Source: Sclerurus mexicanus (Eukaryota > Chordata > Aves > Passeriformes > Furnariidae). Taken from it: 64,000 bases of DNA. Positions 1-11,425 of the stretch are shown one piece after another (positions within the stretch are counted from its first letter, which is position 1; each line of letters begins with the position of its first letter). The stretch is from assembly GCA_013396755.1 (NCBI GenBank), contig VWZF01006071.1, positions 133,150 through 197,149 of the forward strand, written 5' to 3'. The notes beneath the pieces are model-generated. The model did not search any database and was not told where the DNA came from. It saw nothing but the letters and a program-made list of their open reading frames with translations. A program made the translations under genes and the position numbers.

Positions 1-770
1 CCCGGGCGAGAGCAGAGAGCGGCGCGGGGTGTCCTTCCCGCGGCGGGGCCGCGGGCTCTCCGCACCATTGTCCCCGTCCGCCACCCCGCGCGGAGGGGGC
101 CGCTCTCCGCGGCTCTCCGGGCGGGCAGGGCGCTGACAGCGGCCGGGGCACCGCGACCTGTCGGCCGGACGGGGGCAAATGTTGCTCATTAACCCTCTGC
201 CGGGCCCGCGAGGGGCTTGGCTTTCGCCTTCCTCCTGTGAGGCGTTCTCGGCGCTGGGGCACTGTCCTCGGCCCCGTCCCGACCCGGCGGTGCGGAGACG
301 TCTCGGCTCCCGGGCCCGCGTCCCAGGGGCAGGATCCGGCTCCCCGCTTAAAATATCACCCCCCAAAGCCGAGCAGAACGTCCCTCCCTGCGGGTGGGTG
401 AGGCGGCTGGAAGGGAGGCGGGGGGATGCGGTGCCGGGGGGACCGCTGGGCTCCTCTCCCGCTCCCCCGGCCACGGGCAGGGCTCGTCCTCTCGGTCGCC
501 CTGCGCCTCCGCTGGGCCCCGGCTCCTCGCCCGTGCCCGGCCAGACCTCTCCCTGCCCGGCAGCTCTGGCGCGGTGCAGCCGGCCCGGGGACCGCCCGGG
601 GCGAGCCAGCCCCTGGCGCTGTCCCGGCCGACACAGGTCCGGGACAGCTGCCGGTGCTCGGCCTCCGGCAACACGCGAAGTTCAGGGCAGTAACACCGCG
701 GTGGTGCGCGTTCTGCCTGGGGTCGGTCCCGAAGGCGATGACCCCCGAAGCGAGGGGACACTAGTTTCTG
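1..770. promoter_or_regulatory. CTTNBP2: CpG island, probably promoter-proximal end of CTTNBP2
   Basis: This block is strongly GC-rich with dense CpG and several GGGCGG-like GC boxes, and it drops abruptly to AT-rich DNA after about 770. It lies about 10.5 kb upstream of the first recognisable CTTNBP2 exon and on the correct side of it, so it is most simply the promoter island or the start of intron 1. I found no reading frame resembling the acidic, Ala-rich N-terminus of mammalian CTTNBP2, so coding exon 1 is probably upstream of position 1. The open frames here (for example ATG at 179, 426 and 739) are expected in CpG-rich DNA with few stop codons and are not called as genes. Confidence 0.7.
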
Positions 771-3700
771 TGAAATTAGGTTATTGCTAGCATTTTTTTA
801 TTATTTTGTTTACTCTCAAACAGGAGCCATTTCTTACCTGAAACCTTGTTCCAGCTGTGCACTTAATTGTCTTTGTGTGTTTTTAAATCTGCAGTGTTGT
901 GGAAATTGGGTTTTACTCAAAAGAAGTAAACCTTACACAGTGAATATTTATAACATTTTTCTTTTATAACAGTGGCGTAACCATGACATAAATGAATATT
1001 AAGATAAGAATTCATAAAAGCAACACCAAATATTTTAAAGCTCTGGGTTTGACCAGAAATGTTTATATTAAATTCTTTGGTATACTAATATTAGTACTGC
1101 CTTAATTTTCAGTTTTAAAAACTCAAACAAGTAGCTTGTAATCAGGTAGGACTTCAATATTGCCCTGTTAGGCTGTGCAATAGAAGCCACTCATGCAATT
1201 TGGTGTTCTCATTGTGAAGGGTAGGAGCGATAGCTCTATACTGCACAATGATTTTAAAATTTGTTTTTAAAGCTGAAGAGATACTAAGATATAAACTGTG
1301 GGTTGCTCCCTAACAAAAATAATACCTATAGTTGAGCTGTAACAAAGTATTTTTTTTAAATATTACTTTTTTATTTTTTATTTTGCTTTCAGTCATTAAA
1401 TATTTAATATTAATTTTTATATTTTTTTCCTTGCCAAAATAAGCATTGTATTCTTGATTTAATTTTATCTCTTGTACATGAAAGTAAAAAGAACATCTCC
1501 GTGCAATGAAATGATTTAAAAAAGGTGTTCAAAATACTCCAATATTTCTTTTGAAGGGGTTAGTATGAATAGCTTATTTTCTGTCTTTAAACTCAAGATA
1601 CAGAATCATGAATTAGATCATCTTGCTTACTTTTTGGATAACAGTAACATTTGGGTGAATATCTTTTAAGTCATACCAAACTTCAACTTACAACAAAGTA
1701 TTGTGTTGGAGTGTTTTGTTGGCTTTTGGTTTGTTTATTTTTTTTAAGTTGTCAAAATTGTGATTGCAGTAAAAAGCTGTAAGAACAGTATTTTTAATAG
1801 CAATGTGTTAATGTGTAAATTTTATGGTGTAAGCAGAAAGTGTGTATCACAGGACATACAGTAGGGTTTCCTGATACTAAATACTGTTATTGTGTCTTGA
1901 TACACTATCAGTAACATCATTGGAGAAAAAAAGACTTTTTCTGCTCTTTTTAGTAGCACTGTAGAAAAGGAATGAAAGTGCCTCCCTCTTTTTTCGCATT
2001 CATCAGGGAATTTGACTGAAAAAAAACCTAGACTGTTCTGTAGCATTTTACATGTGGGAACAAAGCTGATAATCTTGTCATTCTGAGTTTCCTTGGATGG
2101 AGCACAGAATTTGGTAAACCCATCACTTCTTTCCCACAAAATACTGGTATTTTTATCATTGTAAGGATGGCAAGGAAAAATGGCAGGGGAGTGGTTCTGG
2201 TCCTCTTTCATACCTGAACAGCATGATTACACTGAAGTCAGTTTAATTGTGTTGGTGCAATTTGGACTACAACTGAAAGAAAACATCTGTGTGTGTGTTT
2301 TAAAACATCTTTGAATGACTTCCATCTGCATAATGTCTACCAATAATGATTATATAATAGCAAGAAATAATCCAATTTGACAGTCTTTTTGTTGAAACAT
2401 TGAACATCAGCCTGCTGTGCATAGAGGGTTGGCTTGTCACACACTATAGCTTCAGTGTAGCTTTAACAAAGCCTGTGAAAAGCCTGTTATATCAATCATG
2501 AAGTTTGTTAAAATTATTCAGCAAAATTTTGGGGGTTGATTTTGCTTCACCGGTGATCAAAAGTATAAATGTTATTTTTCCCCTCAACGTCAGTATCTTC
2601 TACTCTCTGTAAAGCTGTACATATAGTGGATATTGATAGAGTGGAATCTTGACTCCTCTAAAATGTGTAGGGATTTTGCTACTGTCTTCATCAATCAAAA
2701 TTACATTTAGAATTATGTGTGCACACTCCAAAGGATACCTCGGGGTTGCTGTGGATCATGTAACAGTACTACAAAAAAGTTAGACTGCATAAAAAACTAT
2801 CAATACTGAAAAAAGGGTCAGTGAAGATAAATTCCATGACACTTTGTGGCGACATTTTGGGATATTTTGTGCTTAGCTTGGTGTATTGACTATCTATCGA
2901 TCTGTAAGAGTGTTCATAGTAGAACTGCCATTCTGGTCACTATAGTGAAACGCTAAGTTATGGTTTGATCATATCAATTATATGTGCTGATTTAGACCAG
3001 TTGGAAAGATTCTTATCTGAAAAATACTGTAAGTAGTAGAAAATGAGACCTTAGCCTTGAAAAGCAGAGACTGTATCTCATTAGAGATTACATTCTGGAA
3101 AATGGTCACCTGTAAGAGGACTTTAACTACCACTGTCCTCATCTGAATGCATGTTCTCAGTGTAGTGTTATTGTTCAGAGAAGTTATTCTCTTTTAGTCA
3201 GATATGTGATGCTGTTGTGGTTTTTCAGTGTATAGTTGAGGTGCAGAGAAAGCACAGTCCTATCTGTTTTAGTCCTGTTGCTGCTCTGTGATGAGAGATT
3301 GGTCTTGATCCATCTTGCAGTGATGTACTTCAAACTTCCTTTCTTCCTCTCCTCCCCCTTTTCCAAACTACAGCACTGCCTTTTCTGTGCCTTGTACTCC
3401 ATGACCTGCAGCACAAACTCTCTTCCTGTGTTGTGAAGGTCTTTGGGGATGAGTTAAGAAAGCCATGGAATGTAGTCCACTTAGTAAATGTTCCTTTCTC
3501 TTCCATATGTGGACTTCTCATACTGTCTATTGTTGGCAGTTAACTGCAGAGGAGCAATGCTCTGAGTTGGATGTGTGAAAATGGCATGAAGGTGCAAAAC
3601 TGTAGTATGCAGAATGTTCTGCTGTTTTCCCAACCACTTTGGCTTCATTTGTGTAAGCATTGCTTTGGCCTCCAAGAGGATATAGGAACATAGGAATAGA

Positions 3701-6342
3701 GATGCAAATTGGGACAGGAAGGAAGGAGCTCAGGAAGACAGCAGTTCGAGATCTGACTCTGCACCTGCTCCTACCCAAGAAAGGGATCAGTTGATTCCCA
3801 ATATCTGTATAATCCTTGAATATGTAAACCAGAAGGTATCAGTTAGGCTTAGGAAAGATCTACTGGTATGTACCTTTAATTCACAAGTGATATATGAATT
3901 AAATCTTTCTTGGGCATTGCTCTTTTTGTTCTCTTGTAGCACAGAGTAAGGTGTAAAATTCTGAAAGACTTAGAGATAACTTCAACAGTGTTTACCCATA
4001 TTTGTACCTAATCATATACTATTCGCCTTAAACGTGACTTACCTGAAAGCAACTTGCTGAATAGAAATTACCCATTAAATCTAATTAAGAATTTAAACAT
4101 GATTGTGGAAGGTTTGTGGGCCTAGATCCATAAAAAAAACCCCCATGTTGTTGCCTAACCTGCACTGAAATAAAAAATGACAAAGTACCTTTGTGGCTGT
4201 TAATAGATTGCAGACATGTTTTAACAGCTATGACAATATCTGAGTGTGTATAAAGATCAATGTCTTACTAATTTTGGAGGGGTTGGGGGCTGAGTTTTTT
4301 ACTTGTTTCCAAAATAAGTTTCCCAGCTCTGAGGTTAATTATTTATGGTTAATGTTGAAACTGTTAGAAGTTTTGCTATTAGTTCAAGCCAAGAAAACCC
4401 ACAGCAGCTAAACGAAACCTCCCCCATACCTTTTAAAGAAAACCTTTGAAAAACACTGAAAGCAAGGGAGTTGTGCTTGGGAAGAGGAGTGCAGAATAAG
4501 CAGGTAACTTCATGAGGTGAACAGTCCAATAAAAGCTATTGAGCTAATGGATGGGCATAATTAAATGCATATATAGTGACCTCATGATCCCTCAGGTATA
4601 ACTGTGAAATTTTATGAGTCTTGAATGTTAACATCAGATGATATTCTCTTCAGCAAGAAGCTCCATGTTAGTTGAGAAGCAAGTTCTACAACATTGCTTT
4701 TCCTAGGAAGATATTCCTCTGCCTTTGTATTTGTTTCTATTACTAAGAATGTTCCTAAAGGTCATATCCTACTTCTTAAGTTCATCTTGGATGAGGTGGG
4801 AAATAGACATGTATTTTTGCATCAGATAACTTCTGGTGAAGCGTGGAATCACAGATTCTTACCCTAGTTTCAGAGTAAAGAACAAACCTTCCACAGCCAA
4901 AGCAATAAATTGTGGTTTTCCCCTGAAGTATTCATGAATACTGTGATATTATAAGCACATCTTTTAACAGTTTCTCTGTTTGCAGAGTTTTCTTTATTAG
5001 AAAAGGGCTAGAATTCATTTGACCACATACCCACTTCCTTTTATAGTTGATGGGGTGAAGTAAGTGGTTAGAAGGAATAACCTGTTTTAGAAACAGGTTT
5101 GTGAACTCTGAGTGAAGCGACTTAGGCAGCTGGCTCTTGCAGGTATAGGTGGAGGTAGGGATGGGGTTCAAGACACTTAAATTTAGATGTCTATATATGT
5201 GCACAGTGTTTAATATCCTACATGAGTAGAGCCATGAGCAAATAGTTCTAGTGGCTGATTAGCTGAATAGCTTTTTTGTCTGTTTGACTGGGCTGATCAG
5301 TTCTCCATTGAAAATAAAGGAACATCAGGTACCTGGCTTACATAGCTGGTACCATTAGGTACCTCACTTATGTACATACATTCAGGGCACCCACCTTTAG
5401 GCATCTTGTTCCTATCTTGCAGGCTTCCTTTAGTGGCTCTTATGTGATGCTCTGGGCTATCCCAGCTGGCCTTCTGCTACCGGTCCAGTTGGCATGGATG
5501 ATTCTCCTAAGTTCTGTATCATATCTACCTGTCCCAAAAAGCTATCTCTGACCCCTGTGACATTTCAAATTCCACTAATACTTCTCCATAGGCAACTAAA
5601 GAGAATTAATCAAAATAGATATTTATATTTGGTCAGATGAGTTGTCCCTGGGGGATGTACTTGATGTTGTAACACATATGAATCATGGTTGTGTTTCCCT
5701 GGTGCAGTTGTTTCATGGGTCTGACAGATGTGAGGTCACCGTTATACTAAAAGTTTACTTAGTATAGCCTATAAGGTAATAGCAAGCCTTTTTTATTTTT
5801 AGAACCTTAAACAAAATCCACTTTGTGAGTCCTCAAGAAGATGTGTATTAATTGGAACTCAATATAAAATATGTAACAAATGCAGATATGTACCTTTCCC
5901 TTTTCTTCTGAAAGGAGTGGTTTTTTTAACAGCTTTTCCTTACGTGTTTTCCTGTACACTGTTTTTATACTTCTCTCTGCCCCACTCCTGCCCTTCCACT
6001 TCAGCCCTCCATTATGTTCCACAGGTTTCTTTCCCAGGCCCTGAGTTACTACCCAGCTCCATCTTCTAAAAGGTTTTCTGAGCAAGAAGCAGCTTGTTTT
6101 CCATGGTCATTTGTGATTAATTCACAGCTAACTTGTTTCTTGCCTGTGTTCTGTTTAGGGAAAGTACTAAGTTGAGGCTTTTATACTTTACCTATCTATT
6201 CAGGCTTCTGCTGAAGGCAGCAGAGTTTATAACAGTTGCTGCAATAGTGCAATGAACAAAACTTTTAGCTCCTGAGGTTGCCAGTACTGTCAACTGGGCT
6301 AGGTCAGCAAAACCCACTACTGGCACTGCCAGTTCCTCACAA

Positions 6343-6366
6343 TATTTTATTTTATTTTATTTTTTT
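6343..6366. repeat. (TTTTA)n microsatellite
   Basis: Four to five imperfect copies of ATTTT/TTTTA end in a T run inside intron 1. Confidence 0.8.
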
Positions 6367-8995
6367 AGGGAGAGTGATGTGATGAATTTAACCATAAATA
6401 CTTCTACCATTTCTACTCTAAATTGTGCATGTGGGAAAGAGTCCATTCTGTTCCTGTGCCTCATGGTGACCTTCCAGTTTCATTCTTCCCATCTTTTCCA
6501 AAGGCAATGGAGATGGTAGAATGTGTCCAGTTTGATCATTGCTCTCCTGAATAGTCCTTCTCTTGTTCAGAATTGATGCCTTTTTCTTCTTTGTGGTTCA
6601 TGGCAGAGCTTCTTTCAGTCTTTAGTGATGCTGGTATCATTTTGCCTGTGCTGTTTTTGTGATGCACACACAGGTAGTTGAATGAGTTTTAGCTAATTAG
6701 CAGTTTGCTCTATTGTCAGTGCATGTGCTGCCAGGCAACATACACCCCTTACAAAACTGATCTTGAAAAATAGCATGTGGAGCTTTAGAGATGTAGAGGA
6801 TTGAAGTAGGCTTTTTTGGGTACTTTATTCCTATAAATCAAATAAACCAGACATTTTAAAATCTGAAAGAGGTAGAGAAAAATTTCTCTTATGCTTTGGC
6901 TGTGTTTACCAAATGTCTCCCTGGGGCAGCATATTCATGTATCTCTGTTATAAAACCAATACAATGCTTGGTTTGGTTATATAGTTGTTAAGTAGTTGGT
7001 TAAATTGTTATAGCTTGGCACTCTACCAGAGGTATTGTAGCTAAACCCCAGGTGACACATAAGCCACGAGCTACTAATGCAGCCTTTATTTTCTGGAGAT
7101 CTGACTTACTGCTCCACTGGAAGATATTAGGAAGATTACTTTTCTAGATCTGAACAGCAGTTTTCTCTATGATTTGGCCAAGCAATGCTTTGTCTGAATA
7201 AGAACTTCAGGCAAGCCCACCATGACTGACATTTTGATCCCCAGAAGATGGCAGACTGTTTAAGAGGGAGGATAGTTTAATTTCATCATATGCTTTATCT
7301 ACTCAAATGTCTTCGAGACATTTTTGCAAGTATGCTTGAGAATATGTTAGATCTTTAAACAATGTATTTTGGTCTAGTTGTGGTAGGCTACGTTGCTGCT
7401 CTAGAAGTGTTGATTCAGAGATGTGCATGGAGAGAAGGTGTGGTAGTGTCATCAGTAATTGCCATGCACACTCCTACCCCGTGTGAGTGGATTCGAGATT
7501 GCTTATCCATAGTGAACAAATCTAAGATGTACTTAAAGTACTGGGAAAAACTGGTCATTCCAGTATCAGAATTTGTCTAATGCAGTTATGAAAAAAGCTT
7601 CAGTGGGCGTAAAATTATTCATAAACAAGACCTGAAAAATGGTGGTGTTTTCTTCATTCTGAAAAGCACCATTTCTGTTTATAGATCATTTCAGGTTGAT
7701 TGTGGACAGTTTCTGGAAATTTTTTTGTTCTTCGTACGTATGTGAAGACTTGTCTTGTAGAGTGTGTAGCTTGGAGAGTGTGGGTAATAATGTTATGTTT
7801 TCTGTGCTTAAAAATCAGAAGGTATCAAACAAAAGTAGCTGCTGGCAGACTGACAGCGAAGGTGGTGGTTCTACATAAAATGTGTAGTTGTGCTGTGGAA
7901 TGTTGTGGATGCTAAAATTACATAGAGATTCAAAAAGCAGGGGGCATACTCACAACAGATATGTCAGCTGAGGGCTGCTACATGCAAAATGACAATTTCT
8001 GGCTCAGAAGGTGAATTAGCTGCAAATTGCTGGAGGTTAGGAGAGTATTTCTGGGAAGTATCATTATAGGCTTGTCTTGTTCTAGTACTGATTTCAAGGC
8101 ATCCATTATTGGCTTCTTTTGGAGCCAGGATGCTCGGGTAAGCGGGTTTTTAGTCAGATATGCTAGAATTGTTGATATAGAAAGTGGTTTTGCTAGTTCT
8201 TATTTCAAGTTTTTAAAATTAAAAATATAAAAACTAAGTTACATTTCTTGTTGGTATGCCTTTCTATTAACATGTCTTTGTGTTTATTTTTATCTAACCA
8301 TAAATTACCAGAAAGCACTCTTAATTGCTAGTTTTTGCTGTCTTTTCATATGTTCTAGTTCAAGGTTTGTACTTGAACAAAATTTACTGTAATTGCTTGA
8401 TCAGATGCTTAGTTAAAAATCTCATCACTGCATCACATACATTGAAGAATGTCTCTGCTTTGTTCAGAATGGAAGAATGTTTTCATTTATGTCTCATGGA
8501 AGACTGCAGAAATTGAAGTTGGGCCTGTGATGTACAGTCTTTTGACAAAGAGCTGTCCTGTGTTATACGTCCTAACAGGCTGAATTTACTGACTTGGGCA
8601 AAAGAGTAGGACTATATTTCTTGTGCTATACTTTTGTGGATGCCCCTCTTAACTTTGTTGTTGCCTGTCAGAAACCTTAGGTGACTATTTTTGTCAGAAG
8701 AGACGAGCATATTTTAGAAAGGAAAGATAATGTAGTGCTTAAACCATTGAATGGGGACTTAAAAGACTGTTATTGAGTATTATGTTTTATACTGCTTGCT
8801 TTATATGTTTTGAAAAAAATATCTCTGCAACAGTTTTCCATCTGAAAAATAGATTTTTTTTCTCTATTATAAAGGAAGTTGTATGAATAAATCAATTCCT
8901 ATCCTTGAACTATTAGATTTTATGAAGTGGTTTGTAGAAGAGGGCAGATAAATGGGTCCTACTATCTGACTGAATTAAATTTAGTAATTAGAAAT

Positions 8996-9127
8996 GCTGA
9001 GAGTGAAATCTGCTGCAACCTATAAGGTAAAATCTAGTCAACTGGCACGAGATTACACAAGGAACTGTATGTGTTGAGTAACTTTTCACTTTATATGTGT
9101 CCTTAGGTCAGTGAGGACTCTATAGAA
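8996..9127 (+). repeat. Left arm of 132-bp inverted repeat
   Basis: The segment reads almost identically to the reverse complement of 9742-9873, with about 4-5 mismatches in 132 positions by eye. Shared blocks include gtgaaatctgctg, aaaatctagtcaactggcac and gtgtccttaggtcagtgagg. The 614-bp spacer between the arms holds most of a CR1 fragment. I do not recognise the arm as part of CR1. Confidence 0.9.
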
Positions 9128-9309
9128 CTGAGAAGCACTGTGAGAGGTTGCTGCAGCATATATTGGAAAAAAGCCTTCAGAGAAACCAGTTGTTTTTCTT
9201 GATCCATTGGTATGGAGCCAAGAGGTATCTTTTGGATTAGAGAAATAGCTGACCCACCAGCAAAAATAGATAATTGTTGCTCAGTCTAAAAGTTTTCATT
9301 AGAATGGAT

Positions 9310-9923
9310 GACCGTGTCCTCAAAACAGCTATGCTTAATAAGGGGCACTGGAGCATCTCTTATGAGGACAACCTGAGGGAACTGAGCATGTTCAGCCTGG
9401 AGAAGAGACAACTAAGAGGGGACCTCATCAATGTCTATAAGTATCTAAAAGGAGGGTGTCGAGAGGATGAACCCAGGCTCTTCTGGATGGTGCCAAACAA
9501 TTGGACAGGAGGCAAGGGGCAGAAACTGATGAACAGGAAGTTCCACCTGAATATGAGGAAGAACTTTTTTACTGGGCAGGTGACTGAGCACTGGAACAGA
9601 TTACCCAGAGAGATTTTGGAGTCTCCCTTACTGGAGATGTTCAAGAATTGTCTGGACACAATCCTGTGCCATGTGCTCTAGGATGACCCTGCTTAAGCAG
9701 GACCAGATATATACAGAGTCACTGTATATATTCTATGTATATTCTATACAGTCCTCACTGACCTAAGGACACATATAAAGTGAAAAGTTACTCAACACAT
9801 ACAGTTCCTTGTGTAATCTCGTGCCAGTTGACTAGATTTTACTTTATAGGTTACAGCAGATTTCACTCTCGGCTTAGACCAGATGTGGTCCTTTCCAACC
9901 TTACCTATACAGTGATTTTGTGA
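9310..9923 (+). mobile_element. CR1 LINE fragment, 5'-truncated and interrupted
   Basis: The sequence carries avian CR1 landmarks: ttcagcctggagaagagac, then ggacctcatca, then cactggaacagattaccca, then a 3' tail resembling ggtcctttccaacctt followed by gtgattttgtga. The CR1 ORF2 C-terminal frame is still open over 9274-9681, with residues such as FSLEKRQLRGDL and HWNRLPRE. The tail is split: CR1 sequence runs to about 9708, a foreign 168 bp intervenes, and the tail resumes at 9877. It is not an active element because the 5' part of ORF2 is missing. Confidence 0.88.
9709..9876. repeat. 168-bp insertion in CR1 tail carrying the right inverted-repeat arm
   Basis: The insertion is flanked by an exact 8-bp direct repeat, gaccagat, at 9701-9708 and 9877-9884. 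Its inner part, 9742-9873, is the near-perfect reverse complement of 8996-9127. The remaining left piece, 9709-9741, is a short AT-rich stretch. An 8-bp duplication fits a hAT-type insertion, but the ends do not show hAT-like terminal inverted repeats. A templated or fold-back duplication is the alternative. Confidence 0.75.
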
Positions 9924-10699
9924 AATCATTGTTCCTCTTGTTGATCCATGTTGTTCACTTAAATGAAGAAGCTTAATCAAATGCACATTGAATGCAAATA
10001 GCTGAAGTTCTGGCATACGGTTCTCACTAGCCATTTGTGCACCTCTGTGTGTTTTAACTACAAAGTAAAAATGGAATACAGTAAATCTAACACAGTTATA
10101 GCTTTGGGGTGGTTTTGATCTATGGCCTTCTAGCCTGAGGGAAGAATAACTGTTTTGCCATCCTCTTGCCTTGAGAAAGTAGAAATGGTACTTTCCTTAA
10201 TTTTTAACAGATTTTCTTGTGCTGAAGTTAAGCTTCTGAGTAACTGATAGCTTAGATTTTACATCCCTCAAGGAAAATAGACAGTATATCCAGATATACT
10301 GTTCACTTAATTTGCAACAGATTATTTCATGCTGAAGATAGCTGAGTGTTTGTGTCACAGGATTTTTCTAGAAGACACATCTACATCATAGCAATGACTC
10401 TAGTGTTTCCCTGAAGGGAATAGTGTATTGAGAATCAATCTGGGTAGCTGAATGTAGTACATGGAATATTTTTTTTTTTTTAACTCCCTGAAAGTAATTC
10501 CCTTCTAAATTCGTTGTCTACCTGTGTTAGCATTGTGGATATTGGTGAACAACAGATTTGTATTAAACTGATCTACCTTTGTGATTTTGTGAATATTACA
10601 ACATTCCCCATGTTCCAATTCCAAAATCAAGACTTCTAGCCTTATAGACTTTCCTGATATAGTACTTACTCCTTCTCTCTGCATTCTTTTAGTTAGCCA

Positions 10700-11160
10700 A
10701 CTCTAGACTTTTAGATGAAGACTTTATGCAGTACTTGAGATGTGGGTTTACCAGGGGTTTGTATAGTGGCTAAATGAGGCTGGTCACATGTAAGTGAAAA
10801 TTTGTGCCAAATCCCACATGAAGTAGCTGTTCCTACCACTTCTCTATCCTTTTTCCAGGTTATTGATGAAGAAGTTGAATAAAGCTGGTCCCAGAGGTGC
10901 CCCCTGCTTACGTGTTTCCGTCTTGTAAAGTGGCTGTTACACATAATGTTTGCTTGCTATCCATGAAATGCCTTTATTTCAATACAGTTGGATAGGAGTT
11001 TCTGTATAATAATATCAGATATAGAACTTTGTCCAGAACTTCTTGAAAATTCAAATACATTAGTGTCCAGTGGATCTCCTTTACCATCAATTCCTTGCAA
11101 CAGTACAGAATTTGAAACAATATCATATGGGAGGGCTTTAATTTCTTCCCTTTAAATAAA
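10700..11160 (-). mobile_element. Old antisense CR1 remnant
   Basis: Degenerate sequence resembles the reverse complement of CR1 ORF2. It includes a stretch like aataaagctggtcccagagg (10879-10898) and a stretch ending in cagtggatctcctttacc (about 11069-11086), both of which are usual in antisense CR1 copies. It is heavily mutated and ends about 160 bp before the exon 2 acceptor. The boundaries are approximate. Confidence 0.4.
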
Positions 11161-11317
11161 AAAAGAATTAGACTATTTGCCTTAATTTTGACTTTATATA
11201 GTACAAATAAAGGCACCTCAACTTTTGACAGCTATTCGTGGATGCTGATGTATCTGTGTTTCAAATCTGCAGTAACTGTTGTAATCAGTGTGCTCATCAG
11301 TGTTTTGTTTCTTACAG

Positions 11318-11425
11318 ACAAGAGAGTTTGATGTGGATAACCTGAGCAAGGCAGAATTGCGAATGCTTTTGAGTGTCATGGAAGGAGAACTAGAAGCACG
11401 AGACCTTGTGATTGAAGCCTTGAGG
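11318..11425 (+). CDS. CTTNBP2: CTTNBP2 exon 2: start of CortBP2 N-terminal domain
   Basis: Thirty-six codons, phase 0 at both ends, between ttacag and gtaagt. It begins TREFDVDNLSKAELRML and ends VIEALR (residues 1-36 in this numbering). Mammalian CTTNBP2 has nearly the same residues about 30 from its start. It forms the beginning of the CortBP2 N-terminal (PF09727-type) domain, predicted to be helical. An open frame extends upstream into the intron from a GTG at 11288, but those codons spell the acceptor tract and are not coding. Confidence 0.95.

Larger units (their letters stand above)
771..11317 (+). other. CTTNBP2: CTTNBP2 intron 1 (or upstream non-coding DNA)
   Basis: AT-rich non-coding DNA ends at a good acceptor (pyrimidine tract then ttacag at 11312-11317). 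From 771 to about 8990 I see no gene or confidently identifiable mobile element, only low-complexity stretches such as a T/A-rich run near 1350-1395 and a TTTTA repeat near 6343-6366. The 3' part holds an inverted repeat, an interrupted CR1 and an old antisense CR1, listed separately. The left boundary is uncertain because exon 1 was not found. Confidence 0.7.

Noticed and set aside
179..790. Several overlapping open frames of 90-200 codons on both strands in the 5' GC-rich block
   Set aside because: They lie in a CpG island where stop codons are rare, overlap each other on both strands, and show no recognisable domain.
9274..9681. 135-codon plus-strand open frame as a host gene
   Set aside because: It is the C-terminal part of CR1 ORF2 in a truncated copy.
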